Below, piece after piece: positions 1 through 8,244 of a stretch of DNA of 64,000 bases. The number at the start of each line of letters is the position of its first letter. Position 1 is the stretch's first letter. The notes below the pieces were generated by a model, which was not told the DNA's origin, ran no database searches, and saw nothing but the letters and a program-made list of their open reading frames with translations. Where the stretch lies: the NCBI RefSeq assembly GCF_029589435.1, contig NZ_JARRAG010000002.1, positions 868,001 through 932,000 on the forward strand. The letters run 5' to 3'. The position numbers and the translations under genes are program-made. The stretch comes from Paludisphaera mucosa (lineage in GTDB: Bacteria; Planctomycetota; Planctomycetia; Isosphaerales; Isosphaeraceae).

Positions 1-2
1 TG

Positions 3-398
3 GAGAGCGGGCGGCGGCGCATCCTGATCGTCGACGACGACCAGGGGGTGGTCGACCTGATCGCCGAGGTGCTCTCGACGGACGGCCGGTTCGAGCACAA
101 AGCGGTGAACAACGGCTTCGGGGCGGGGATGCTCGCCAAGGAGTACCATCCCGACCTGATCATCCTCGACGTGATGCTGCCGGACATCAACGGCCAGGCG
201 GTCTGCGAGCTGATCCGCCGCGACCCGAGCATCTCCGACATCAAGATCATCTGCATCTCGGGGATGGTCGAGGAAGACAAGATCGCCGAGCTGAAGGCGT
301 CGGGCGCGGACGATTTCCTGCACAAGCCGCTGGATATCGATGAACTGATCGCCCGGATCTGCCGACACTTGGATATGGAGACCAGCCCCAACGCCTGA
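3..398 (+). CDS. Response regulator receiver protein (5' end outside window)
   Basis: This is the C-terminal part of a CheY-like receiver domain; the frame is open to the window edge, so the start lies upstream. The first visible residues run RRRILIVDDD, which supplies the acidic Mg-binding cluster. The phospho-acceptor Asp sits in LIILDVMLPDINGQ and the conserved Lys in FLHKPLDIDEL. The protein ends right after the receiver fold, so no output domain follows; it may be a single-domain regulator or the tail of a longer protein. A histidine kinase gene starts about 80 bases downstream on the same strand, so it is the obvious candidate partner (inference). Confidence 0.9.
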   Translation, partial: ESGRRRILIVDDDQGVVDLIAEVLSTDGRFEHKAVNNGFGAGMLAKEYHPDLIILDVMLPDINGQAVCELIRRDPSISDIKIICISGMVEEDKIAELKASGADDFLHKPLDIDELIARICRHLDMETSPNA

Positions 399-410
399 GC
401 GCGGGACGTT

Positions 411-447
411 CGCCGTCCATACCCCCATCCATGGGGGGCGACGGGCG
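411..447 (+). terminator. Hairpin after the response regulator
   Basis: A stem CCCCCAT/ATGGGGG (422-428 with 431-437, two-base loop) is extended outward by CGCCGTC pairing with a GACGGGCG stretch. It lies 13 bases after the regulator stop. There is no T tract, so it may only attenuate or stabilise the transcript before the kinase gene. Confidence 0.35.
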
Positions 448-476
448 GGGAGGGGTCGGGAAGGAGCCCGATCGTC

Positions 477-2516
477 GTGCGGTTCCAAACGGGACGAAAA
501 CCGCCGGGAGAGCCGTTGATCGGCCGCCTGAACGGGCTGGCGCGGCTGCCGGTCCGTCCGCGGACGGCCCGCGTGGTCATGGCCTCGCTCGCGTCCGTCC
601 CCGCCGACGGCGACGACGAGGCGGCCCCGGGCGGGATCCCGCGCATGCTGCCGGACCTCGACCCGGGCTGGCTCGTCGCCGAGCGGGCGAAGGGGCGCGG
701 GGGCGTCCTCCGGGCCCTGGCCGATTCCCCCTGGTGGCCCGCGTCGCTCGCCGCCGGGCCGGCCGCCGAGGCGGTCCAGAAGCTCTGGCGGCACGCCGTC
801 GCCGCGAGCTTCGCCTGCCGCACGCTGGCCCGCGAGCACGGCGACCCCGACCCCGCCGGCCTCGTCCGCGCGGGGCTCTTGCACGGCCTGGGGCGTTGGG
901 CCCTCGCGGCCGTCGACCCCGAATGCCTGGCCCGCTGGATGGCCGAGCCCGACCGCGACGCGCGACGACGTCGCGAGGCGATCGAGCTGGGCGGCGACCT
1001 GCGCGACGTCGGCCGTCGGCTCGCCGAGCGCTGGGGGTGCGAGCCCCTGGTCGTCGACGCGGCCTGGCTCCACGGCGAGGACGACGCCGACCTGATCGCC
1101 GCCGCCCGCGAGCCCGCCCGCCTGGCCCTCGTCCGCGAGGCCGTCCGCTGGGCCGAGTCCACCCCCTGGGCGCTCGACGCCCCCGAAGGCCGCGAGGCGA
1201 TGCCCACCGAGCCCCGCCTCCGGATCCTCGTCGCCGAGGTCCAGTCCCGCTGCGGGACGGCGTTCGCGTCCGACGACGCCTCCCCCCACGAAGAACGGGC
1301 GACCCGCGAGAACGCCCGCCTGCGGCTCCAGCTCGTCGACCTCGCCCGCGAGAACGCGACCCAGCGCCGGCTGATCGAGGCGATCGCCGACTCCGAGCCC
1401 GACGAGACGCCCGAGGGCTGGAGCGTCCGCGCCGGCCGGGCGTGGTGCGGCGAGCCCGAGGTCAACGCCGCCCGGGTCGTCTGGCGCGGGCCGTCGACGA
1501 CCGAGCCCGATCCCGGGCCTGGCCTCCCGATCGAGGCCTCGCCCGACGCCGACGACGCGGAGGCGCCGCGACGGGGGGCGTCGTGGACGATCCCGCTGGA
1601 GGCGGCCGGCGGCGTCGCGGGCGAGGTCCAGCTCTGGCTCGACGCCGACGTCGACGCGCTCCGCGAGCGGCTGGGGCCGACCCGGATCGTCGACGCCTGG
1701 AAGGCGTGGGCCTCCCACGTCGCCGACCGCGCCCTGCTCGAACGCCGCCTCCGCGCCGCGGTCGAAGGCAGCCGCGAGGCCTCCCGGTCCGAGCGCCGCC
1801 GCGTCCAGGCCGCCAAACTCGACGCGCTCGCCGAGTTCGCCGCCGGGGCCGGCCACGAGCTGAACAATCCCCTGGCCGTCATCGTCGGCCGCGCGCAGCT
1901 CCTGATGGCCCAGGCGGCGACCCCGGAGGCCGCGCGGTCGCTGGCGATCATCCTCAGCCAGGCCCAGCGGACGCACCGCATCCTCCGCGACCTGATGTTC
2001 GTCGCCCGGCCTTCCGAGCCCCGCCCCCGCCTCTGCCGGCCGGCCGACGTCCTGCAAGCCTGCCTCGCCGAGTTCCAGGCCGAGTGCGCGGCCCGGGGCA
2101 TCCGCCTGACCGGCGAATTCGAGGAGGCCGGGCAGCAGCTCTGGACCGACCCCGAAGGCCTCCGACACGTCGCCGAGGTCCTGATCCGCAACGCCATCCA
2201 GGCCGGCGCCGGCCCCGCCGCCGGCGGCGGGACGATCCGGGTGCGGGCCGACCGCCAGGGCCGCGAGCTGCGCGTCCGGGTCGCCGACTCGGGCAAGGGG
2301 GTGGGCGACGCCGAGGCCGCCCACCTCTTCGACCCGTTCTTCTGCGGCCGCCAGGCCGGCCGGGGCCTCGGCCTCGGCCTCTCCCGCGCCGCCCGGTTCG
2401 TTGAGCGCGCGGGCGGCTCACTGACCTGGGACTCGACGCCCGGCCAGGGCTCCGTCTTCCAGGTCAAGCTCCCCTGGAACCGCCCGCCCGAAGAGCCCGC
2501 CGCGAAGAGCGCGTGA
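477..2516 (+). CDS. HDOD-domain sensor histidine kinase
   Basis: A 679-residue cytoplasmic-looking protein with no clear membrane segment. Residues about 95-220 resemble an HDOD domain (KLWRHAVAASFACRTLA, then AGLLHGLGRWALA). A possible helical linker follows at 270-300 and an uncharacterised GAF-like stretch to about 420. The kinase core begins near 445; the phospho-acceptor is H460 in GAGHELNNPLAV. The ATPase domain shows N (RNAIQAG), DSGKGVGD and GLGLGLS boxes. HDOD domains in signalling proteins are thought to sense or relay signals without HD hydrolase activity. The start chosen is GTG at 477; an in-frame ATG at 579 is the alternative. It is probably co-transcribed with the upstream receiver protein, which may be its target (inference). 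Confidence 0.88.
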   Translation: MRFQTGRKPPGEPLIGRLNGLARLPVRPRTARVVMASLASVPADGDDEAAPGGIPRMLPDLDPGWLVAERAKGRGGVLRALADSPWWPASLAAGPAAEAVQKLWRHAVAASFACRTLAREHGDPDPAGLVRAGLLHGLGRWALAAVDPECLARWMAEPDRDARRRREAIELGGDLRDVGRRLAERWGCEPLVVDAAWLHGEDDADLIAAAREPARLALVREAVRWAESTPWALDAPEGREAMPTEPRLRILVAEVQSRCGTAFASDDASPHEERATRENARLRLQLVDLARENATQRRLIEAIADSEPDETPEGWSVRAGRAWCGEPEVNAARVVWRGPSTTEPDPGPGLPIEASPDADDAEAPRRGASWTIPLEAAGGVAGEVQLWLDADVDALRERLGPTRIVDAWKAWASHVADRALLERRLRAAVEGSREASRSERRRVQAAKLDALAEFAAGAGHELNNPLAVIVGRAQLLMAQAATPEAARSLAIILSQAQRTHRILRDLMFVARPSEPRPRLCRPADVLQACLAEFQAECAARGIRLTGEFEEAGQQLWTDPEGLRHVAEVLIRNAIQAGAGPAAGGGTIRVRADRQGRELRVRVADSGKGVGDAEAAHLFDPFFCGRQAGRGLGLGLSRAARFVERAGGSLTWDSTPGQGSVFQVKLPWNRPPEEPAAKSA

Positions 2517-2552
2517 GCCCCCGGACGGGGCCCGTCGATTCGATCCGGATGC

Positions 2553-2858
2553 TCAGGCGATCGCCTGATGCTGATTCAGGACCATGCCGTCGGCGATGGC
2601 GTGGCAGTCCGGGCAGAGGAACGTGACGTTCAACGGCTCCTCGTAATCCCAGTGGTGGCGCTGGAGCCGCTGGCGGCGGCGGCACCAGGAGCAGCCCTTG
2701 GGGCGTTCGATCAGGCCCAGGCCCTCGGCGAGGGCCGCGGCGTATCGCGCCGAGCGCGTCCGCATCCTGCGGGGCTTCAGCGAGTCGAGGCAGATCTCCA
2801 GATGACGGCCGAGACGGGCGAACAAGGCTTGCTGGCGCTTGCGACGGATTTTTTTCAT
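2553..2858 (-). CDS. Small HNH-like zinc-binding protein
   Basis: A basic protein of 101 residues. The C-terminal half carries a CxxC pair (C56, C59), two adjacent histidines (H68, H69) followed by WDYEEPL, and a second CxxCH (C82, C85, H86). This spacing is typical of the zinc-bound beta-beta-alpha fold of HNH nucleases and their inactive relatives. I chose ATG at 2858; the frame stays open to 3017, but a perfect TATAAT on the minus strand at 3006-3001 falls inside that extension. The N-terminal MKKIRRKRQQ is strongly basic, which suits nucleic-acid binding. It stands alone between the kinase and the molybdoenzyme. Nuclease activity is not shown; a structural zinc protein is equally possible. 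Confidence 0.68.
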   Translation of the reverse strand: MKKIRRKRQQALFARLGRHLEICLDSLKPRRMRTRSARYAAALAEGLGLIERPKGCSWCRRRQRLQRHHWDYEEPLNVTFLCPDCHAIADGMVLNQHQAIA

Positions 2859-3257
2859 CGTTCGCAACCCGTGGAATGGAGTCGGTGGCCACCTCAGATC
2901 GAACGCCGGGGGACGGGACCGTGCGAGTGCGAGCCGACTTGCGGGCTGGATGTGACGTCCTTGAACGGCCTTCCTGGGTCGGCCCGTTCTCGACATCACT
3001 ATTATAGAGCAAACCAAATACCGAGCTTACCCCTCCTAATCTTGTTACGAAGGCGCCCGGAGAGGGGTTCTGCGGATTGAACCGAGAATGCGGGCGAATC
3101 ACCCACCTCGAGCCCCTGGGACGGCGTCGATCCGGGCACCGGCGAGGCTTCGAGGCCACGCGCGGGGGCGAGGGTCCTGGACGCGCAGCGGGCACATCTG
3201 CATAATCTGGACGCAGCCCCGAAGGCCGGGGTTCGCGGGGCCGGGGGGCGAAGGACG
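2859..3257. other. Divergent intergenic region with promoter-like boxes
   Basis: No gene is recognised between the HNH-like gene (minus) and the molybdoenzyme (plus). The stretch 2990-3050 is markedly less GC-rich than its surroundings. It contains a minus-strand TATAAT at 3006-3001, likely the -10 box of the HNH-like gene, but no convincing -35. The plus-strand promoter at 3178-3206 is listed separately. Confidence 0.4.
3178..3206 (+). promoter_or_regulatory. Sigma70-like promoter of the sulfite-oxidase operon
   Basis: TGGACG (3178-3183), a 17-base spacer and CATAAT (3201-3206) match the housekeeping consensus at four and five of six positions. It would give a leader of about 45 bases before the start at 3258. 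It is supported by pattern and position only. Confidence 0.45.
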
Positions 3258-4484
3258 ATGGCTGCGGAATTGGACGATCATCGCGATCGCGACGGCCGCG
3301 CGGGGGCCGCGTCGGACCGTCGCGGGTTCCTCGGGACGGTCTGGGGCGGGATGCTCGGCGCGGGGGGCCTGGCCGGCGGGCTCGGGCGCGCGGCCTCGCC
3401 GTCGGCGCGGGCCGACGAGGCGTCGGCCGGCGTGGACCGGCGCATGATCGTGCGCACGGAACGGCCGCTGAACCTGGAATCGCCGTCGGCCGCGCTCGAC
3501 TCGTTCCTGACGCCCGTCCCCGAGTTCTTCGTCCGCAGCCATCACGGCGCGCCGGCGATCGGCCTGCGGCCCTGGGAGGTCGTCGTCGAGGGCCTGGTGG
3601 AGAGGCCGCTCAAGCTGAGCCTGGCCGACCTGGAGGCGATGGCGTCGACGACGATCCCGGCCGTGCTCCAGTGCGCCGGCAACGGCCGGGGCCTGTTCCG
3701 GCCCCGGATGCCGGGGCTGGTCTGGGAGCGCGGGGCCGTCGGCCACGCCGAATGGGCCGGCGTGCCGCTGGCGGCCCTCCTGGAGCGGGCCGGCGTGAGG
3801 CCGGAGGCGGCCCACGTCCACTTCGTCGGCGGCGACGTCCCGCCCACGCCCAAATCGCCGGCCTTCATCCGGAGCATCCCCGTCGCCCGCGCGAAAGCCG
3901 AGGACACGCTCGTCGCCCTGAAGATGAACGGCGAGCCGCTGCCGGTCCTCCACGGCGGCCCCGCGCGGGTCGTCGTCCCCGGATGGGGCGGCGACTGCTG
4001 GACCAAGTGGATCCGCCGGATCGTGGTCGCGGCCGAGGAGGCGTCGAGCTTCTACATGAAGACCGGCTACCGCATCCCGCGCAAGCCGATCCCCCCCGGC
4101 GTCGCCCCGGATCCGGCCGACCTGGTCCCCGTCGAGTGGATGAACGTCAAGTCGCTGATCACCTGGCCGGGAGCCGGGGCCGCGCTGGCGCGAGGGCCGC
4201 AGGAGGTCCGCGGCGTCGCCTGGACCGGCGAGGGCCACGTCGTGAAGGTCGAGGTCGCGACCGTCCAGGACCCGACCTGGCGCGAGGCCGAGCTGCTCGA
4301 CGGGCCCCGCCAGGGGAGCTGGCGGCGGTTCAAGCTCGCCTGGACGCCGCCGGCCGCAGGCGAGTACGTGCTCCAGGCCCGAGCCACCGACTCCAAGGGG
4401 GAGGTCCAGCCCGAGGTCAGCCCGTGGAACAAGAGCGGCTATCTGTGGAACGGCTACGACCGCGTCCCCTGCACCGTCTCGTGA
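3258..4484 (+). CDS. Sulfite oxidase-family molybdopterin enzyme, Tat-exported
   Basis: A 408-residue protein with a twin-arginine signal (SDRRGFLG, arginines 21-22, then a glycine/alanine-rich hydrophobic stretch), so it should fold in the cytoplasm and be exported with its cofactor. The oxidoreductase molybdopterin domain covers about 95-285. C139 in LQCAGNGR is the expected Mo-ligating cysteine. The C-terminal part (about 300-408) resembles the Ig-like Mo-co dimerisation domain of sulfite oxidases. A dihaem cytochrome follows after 10 bases, a pairing like SorA-SorB sulfite dehydrogenase, in which the cytochrome takes the electrons. Sulfite as substrate is inferred from the family; other small substrates are possible. 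A GAAGGA element precedes the ATG. Confidence 0.87.
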   Translation: MAAELDDHRDRDGRAGAASDRRGFLGTVWGGMLGAGGLAGGLGRAASPSARADEASAGVDRRMIVRTERPLNLESPSAALDSFLTPVPEFFVRSHHGAPAIGLRPWEVVVEGLVERPLKLSLADLEAMASTTIPAVLQCAGNGRGLFRPRMPGLVWERGAVGHAEWAGVPLAALLERAGVRPEAAHVHFVGGDVPPTPKSPAFIRSIPVARAKAEDTLVALKMNGEPLPVLHGGPARVVVPGWGGDCWTKWIRRIVVAAEEASSFYMKTGYRIPRKPIPPGVAPDPADLVPVEWMNVKSLITWPGAGAALARGPQEVRGVAWTGEGHVVKVEVATVQDPTWREAELLDGPRQGSWRRFKLAWTPPAAGEYVLQARATDSKGEVQPEVSPWNKSGYLWNGYDRVPCTVS

Positions 4485-4494
4485 GCACCAACTT

Positions 4495-5268
4495 ATGAGA
4501 ACCATCCTGATCGCCCTGACGCTCGCGGCGATCGCGGCGGCGGGCCTCACGTTCGGATATCGCCTCCAGCAGAGCCGCCGCGCGATCCTCGACCAGGTGC
4601 GGCGGGCGGAGGCGGCGGCCCGCGACGCCTCGGCCTCGGTCACGGCCCAGGCGAAGCTCGACGCCCCGGCCGCCCCCGGCGGCGACGAGGACGACGAGGA
4701 GGCCGCCTATCGCGACGTCATGGCGAAGCGAGCCCTAACCGACAACTGCCTGATCTGCCACGAGGAAGGCATGTTCTCCAGCCAGCGCCTGACCGCCGCG
4801 CAATGGAAGGCGGAGGTCGACAAGATGCTGACCTGGGGCGCCATGCTCCCCGAGTCCGACCGCGCGCCGGTCGAGGAGTATCTGACTCGCCACTTCGGCG
4901 ACAAGTCGCCCGTCCCGCCCCCCGGCCGGGTCGCGCTCGCCGACCTGCCGACGCGCGAGATCCCCGGCGACCCTTCCGAGGGCGCGAGCGGGGCCGACGC
5001 CGCGCGGGGAGGCCAGCTCTACCTGATCGTCTGCGCGAGCTGCCACGGGCCCGCGGCGCTCGGGACCGAACTCGGCCCGGCGCTCGCCGACCGGGCCGTG
5101 CTGACCCACGCGGGCTTCTATAACGAGGTGGTCCAGAAGGGCCTGCGCAAGATGCCGGCGATGAACGCGATGCTCGCCGCCGACCAGCAGCGCGACATCC
5201 TCGGCTGGCTCCGCGGCCTCGACCGCGACGCGGCGTCGAAGGCCGCCCCCGCCGCGCCGAAGCCGTGA
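4495..5268 (+). CDS. Dihaem c-type cytochrome, electron acceptor of the molybdoenzyme
   Basis: A 257-residue exported protein: an N-terminal hydrophobic segment (about 3-20) acts as signal peptide or anchor, then a helical linker and two haem c sites, CLICH (85-89) and CASCH (180-184). Methionines at 111-118 and in KMPAMNAML are candidate axial ligands. The second half looks like a class I cytochrome c domain. It starts 10 bases after the molybdoenzyme stop on the same strand, so the two form an operon. By analogy with SorAB it would accept electrons from the molybdenum centre and hand them to the respiratory chain (inference). Confidence 0.85.
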   Translation: MRTILIALTLAAIAAAGLTFGYRLQQSRRAILDQVRRAEAAARDASASVTAQAKLDAPAAPGGDEDDEEAAYRDVMAKRALTDNCLICHEEGMFSSQRLTAAQWKAEVDKMLTWGAMLPESDRAPVEEYLTRHFGDKSPVPPPGRVALADLPTREIPGDPSEGASGADAARGGQLYLIVCASCHGPAALGTELGPALADRAVLTHAGFYNEVVQKGLRKMPAMNAMLAADQQRDILGWLRGLDRDAASKAAPAAPKP

Positions 5269-5277
5269 GGTCGGCCG

Positions 5278-6258
5278 TCAGCCCTGGGCCATCATCTCGC
5301 GGGCGAAGAGCGACGCGCCGAGGACGCCGGCGTCGTCGCCGAGGGTGGCCTGGACGAACTTGATCGTCTTGTCCGGGTCGGTGATGATCTGCTGGCGGGC
5401 GGAATCGGCGACCATGTCGAGGTACGGCTGGCCCAGGGCCTGGGTCACGCCGCCGCCGATCACCACGACCTGGGGCCCGAAGACGTTGACCAGCCCGCCC
5501 AGGCCCACTCCGAGGTAGAACGCCGCGCGCTCGACTTCGCGGACGGCGACCTCGTCCTTGTCGCGGACGGCCTGCGCCAGGTCGCCGCTCTTGAGGCGTC
5601 CCTTGCGGAGGATCTTCTCGCCCAGCGGGCAGTCGCGCTTCTTGGCGGCCTTGACGAGCCGGTTGGCCATGGCCGTCTTGCTTGCGAAGGCCTCCATGCA
5701 GCCCTTCGAGCCGCAGCCGCAGCGGGGGCCGCCGGCCTTGACGACGACGTGGCCGATCTCGCCGGCGTTGTTGGTCGAGCCGGCGACGATCCGGCCGTTG
5801 AGGATCAGGCAGCCGCCGATGCCGGTGCCGACGAACGCGGTGATCAGGTCGGTGTAGCCCCGGCCGGCGCCCAGCATGAACTCGCCGTAGCCGCCGACCC
5901 GGACGTCGTTCTGGAGCCGCACCGGCACGCCCAGGGCGGCCGACAGCTCGGGGCCGATCGGGTAGTTCTTGACGCTCAGGTTGGCGCTGAAGAGGATCAC
6001 GCCGGCGTCGACGTCGAGCGGGCCGGGCGAGCCGATCCCCGCCGCGACGACGTCGCCCCGCGCCACGCCGGCCTCGGCGAGGGCCTCGTCGATGCACTCC
6101 AGCATGGTCTTCAGGATGGCCGGGCCCCCTTCCTTGGCCGGCGTGTTGCGCTTGCCCCGCCCGAGGATCCGGTTGTCGGGGGCGACCACGCCCGCCATGA
6201 TTTTCGTCCCGCCCAGATCGACGCCGATCACGGGAGGCCCGTCGCCCTGCCCTGCCAT
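5278..6258 (-). CDS. ROK-family sugar kinase (glucokinase-like)
   Basis: A 326-residue kinase of the ROK family, which phosphorylates glucose or another hexose with ATP. The N-terminus carries the phosphate-binding GVDLGGTKIMAG; sugar-site residues lie in LQNDVRVGGYGE and GTGIGG. The ROK zinc motif CGCGSKGCMEAF is intact. The glycine-rich VVIGGGVTQAL lies in the C-terminal lobe. The ATG at 6258 has a GGGAG element 8 bases upstream. No transcription-factor HTH domain precedes the kinase, so it is an enzyme rather than a ROK repressor. It is third in a minus-strand row after the sensor kinase and FtsH-like protease (gap of 89 bases). Substrate is not determinable from sequence. Confidence 0.9.
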   Translation of the reverse strand: MAGQGDGPPVIGVDLGGTKIMAGVVAPDNRILGRGKRNTPAKEGGPAILKTMLECIDEALAEAGVARGDVVAAGIGSPGPLDVDAGVILFSANLSVKNYPIGPELSAALGVPVRLQNDVRVGGYGEFMLGAGRGYTDLITAFVGTGIGGCLILNGRIVAGSTNNAGEIGHVVVKAGGPRCGCGSKGCMEAFASKTAMANRLVKAAKKRDCPLGEKILRKGRLKSGDLAQAVRDKDEVAVREVERAAFYLGVGLGGLVNVFGPQVVVIGGGVTQALGQPYLDMVADSARQQIITDPDKTIKFVQATLGDDAGVLGASLFAREMMAQG

Positions 6259-6347
6259 AGGATGCGCTCCCAGCCCAGATTGCCGCGGCGACGCACGCCG
6301 CCGTCGACGGGTCGATTCTACAGGACGGCCCGGTTTCGCGTAAGCGG

Positions 6348-8192
6348 TCAGGCGGCCAGCAGTTCGTCCAGCTCGACGGCGTTGATGGACTCGCGCTCGA
6401 TGAGGCGGGCGGCCACGCGGTCGAGGGCCTCGCGACGCTCCTCCAGGATGCGCCGGGCCTTGGCCAGGGCCTCGTCGACGATCCGGCGGACCTCCAGGTC
6501 GATCTCGCGGGCGGTCTGCTCGCTGTAGGCGCGGTCGGGGGCCGGGCCGCCGGGGCGGGGCGCGTCGCGCTCGGCCGTGTAGCGGAGGCGGCCCAGGACG
6601 GGGCTCATGCCGAAGTCCAGCACCATCCGCGAGGCGATCTCGGTCGCCCGGCTCAGGTCGCTGGTGCAGCCGTCGGACGTCTCCCCGAGCGCGATCTCCT
6701 CGGCGAGGGTGCCCCCCAGCAGGCAGCAGATCGCGTTCTGCAGGGCCGTGCGGGTGTGCAGGAAGCGGTCGTCCTCGGGGCGGTAGAGCGTGTAGCCCAG
6801 GGCCGCGGCCCCCCGGCCCACGATCGAGACCTTGTGGACCGGGTCGGTCTGGGGGAGGCTGCGCGCGACCAAGGCGTGGCCCGCCTCGTGGTAGGCGATC
6901 CGCCGCTTCTCGTCGGGGAGGAGCAGCCGCTGGCGCTTCTCGGGGCCGGCGATCAGGCGCTCGATGCCGTCCTCGAACTCGGGCTGGCCGACCTGCTCCT
7001 TGCCCCGCCTCGCCGCCAGCAGCGCGGCCTCGTTGACGAGGTTCGCCAGGTCGGCGCCCACGAATCCGGGGGTCATCGCGGCGATCTGGCGGAGGTTCAG
7101 GCCGTCGGCCAGGGGGACGACGCGCGAGTGGACCGCGAGGATCTGCTCGCGGCCGACGAGGTCGGGCCGGTCGACGACCACCTGGCGGTCGAAGCGGCCG
7201 GGGCGCACCAGCGCGGGGTCGAGGGTCTCGGGGCGGTTCGTGGCGGCCAGCAGGATCACGCCCCGGTCGGCGTCGAAGCCGTCCATCTCGACGAGGAGCT
7301 GGTTCAGGGTCTGGTCGCGCTCGTCGTGGCCCCCCGAGCCCCCCGCGCCTCGGGCCTTGCCGATGGCGTCGAGCTCGTCGATGAAGATCAGGGACGGGGC
7401 CTCGGCCTGGGCCCTGGCGAAGAGGCTGCGGACCCTGGCGGCGCCCACGCCGACGAACAGCTCGACGAAGTCCGAGCCCGAGAGCGAGAAGTACGGGACG
7501 CCGGCCTCGCCCGCCACGGCGCGGGCCAGCAGGGTCTTGCCCGTGCCGGGCGCGCCGACGAGCAGGACGCCCTTGGGGATCCGCCCGCCCAGCGAGTGGA
7601 ACCTGCCGGGCGTGCGGAGGAAGTCGACGACCTCGCGCAGCTCGGCGACGACCTCGTCGTGGCCGGCGACGTTCTCGAAGGTGATCCGGCGCTCGTCGGC
7701 GCCGTAGACCCGCGGCCGGCTCTTGCTGAACGCCAGCGCCGAGCCCATCCCCCCCGATCGCGCGACGACCAGCGAGAGGACGGCGATCATCATCAGGAAC
7801 ATGGCCGTCGGCAGGGCCGTCGACCACGCGGCCGAGGGGGCCGACTCGGCGTCGTAGTCGCCGCCGGGGACGTGCGCCTCCAGCAGGCGGATCAGGTCCT
7901 CGTCGTGCTCCATGCCCAGCCGGGAGACCCGGTAGCGGGGCCCCGGGGCGCCGGCCGCGGGCGCGGCCAGGCGGCCTTCGATCGCGGTCGGGCCGACCCG
8001 GGCCGAGGCCACGCCGCCGTCGACCAGCGTCTTGCGGAAGCGGCCGTAGGAGAGGTCCCGGACCGGGGGTTGGAGGAGGGCCGCGAGCCCGAAGGCCGCC
8101 GCCAGGCCGAGCGCGACGGCCGTCGCGAGCAGCCCCAGGTTCCGGCGGCCTCGCCGGTTGCGGTGCGAGAGCAGGTGCGGGAGGCGATTCAT
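6348..8192 (-). CDS. FtsH-like membrane AAA+ zinc metalloprotease
   Basis: A 614-residue relative of FtsH. Membrane segments are at about 19-41 and 127-145, with a short periplasmic domain between. The AAA+ domain shows Walker A GAPGTGKT (213-220), pore loop FVGVGA, Walker [12 protein letters not shown] (268-278) and the second region of homology with [20 protein letters not shown]. The protease domain has zinc motif HEAGH (435-439) and a candidate third ligand Asp in SDLSRAT. FtsH degrades membrane and short-lived cytosolic proteins as a hexamer. Planctomycetes often carry several FtsH copies, and the divergent N-terminus suggests this is an accessory one. I chose ATG at 8192; an upstream in-frame start exists at 8228. 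It lies 52 bases after the sensor-kinase gene and may share its transcript. Confidence 0.88.
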   Translation of the reverse strand: MNRLPHLLSHRNRRGRRNLGLLATAVALGLAAAFGLAALLQPPVRDLSYGRFRKTLVDGGVASARVGPTAIEGRLAAPAAGAPGPRYRVSRLGMEHDEDLIRLLEAHVPGGDYDAESAPSAAWSTALPTAMFLMMIAVLSLVVARSGGMGSALAFSKSRPRVYGADERRITFENVAGHDEVVAELREVVDFLRTPGRFHSLGGRIPKGVLLVGAPGTGKTLLARAVAGEAGVPYFSLSGSDFVELFVGVGAARVRSLFARAQAEAPSLIFIDELDAIGKARGAGGSGGHDERDQTLNQLLVEMDGFDADRGVILLAATNRPETLDPALVRPGRFDRQVVVDRPDLVGREQILAVHSRVVPLADGLNLRQIAAMTPGFVGADLANLVNEAALLAARRGKEQVGQPEFEDGIERLIAGPEKRQRLLLPDEKRRIAYHEAGHALVARSLPQTDPVHKVSIVGRGAAALGYTLYRPEDDRFLHTRTALQNAICCLLGGTLAEEIALGETSDGCTSDLSRATEIASRMVLDFGMSPVLGRLRYTAERDAPRPGGPAPDRAYSEQTAREIDLEVRRIVDEALAKARRILEERREALDRVAARLIERESINAVELDELLAA

Positions 8193-8244
8193 GGTGCTCA
8201 CATCGTGGTGTCGACGGGGCGGAATCACAACGGGATCGGGGCGG

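Noticed and set aside
5278-7827. A single long frame apparently fusing the ROK kinase to an upstream protein
   Set aside because: Upstream of 6258 the frame is out of phase with the FtsH-like gene and reads as Arg/Pro-rich noise. The ATG at 6258 has its own Shine-Dalgarno.
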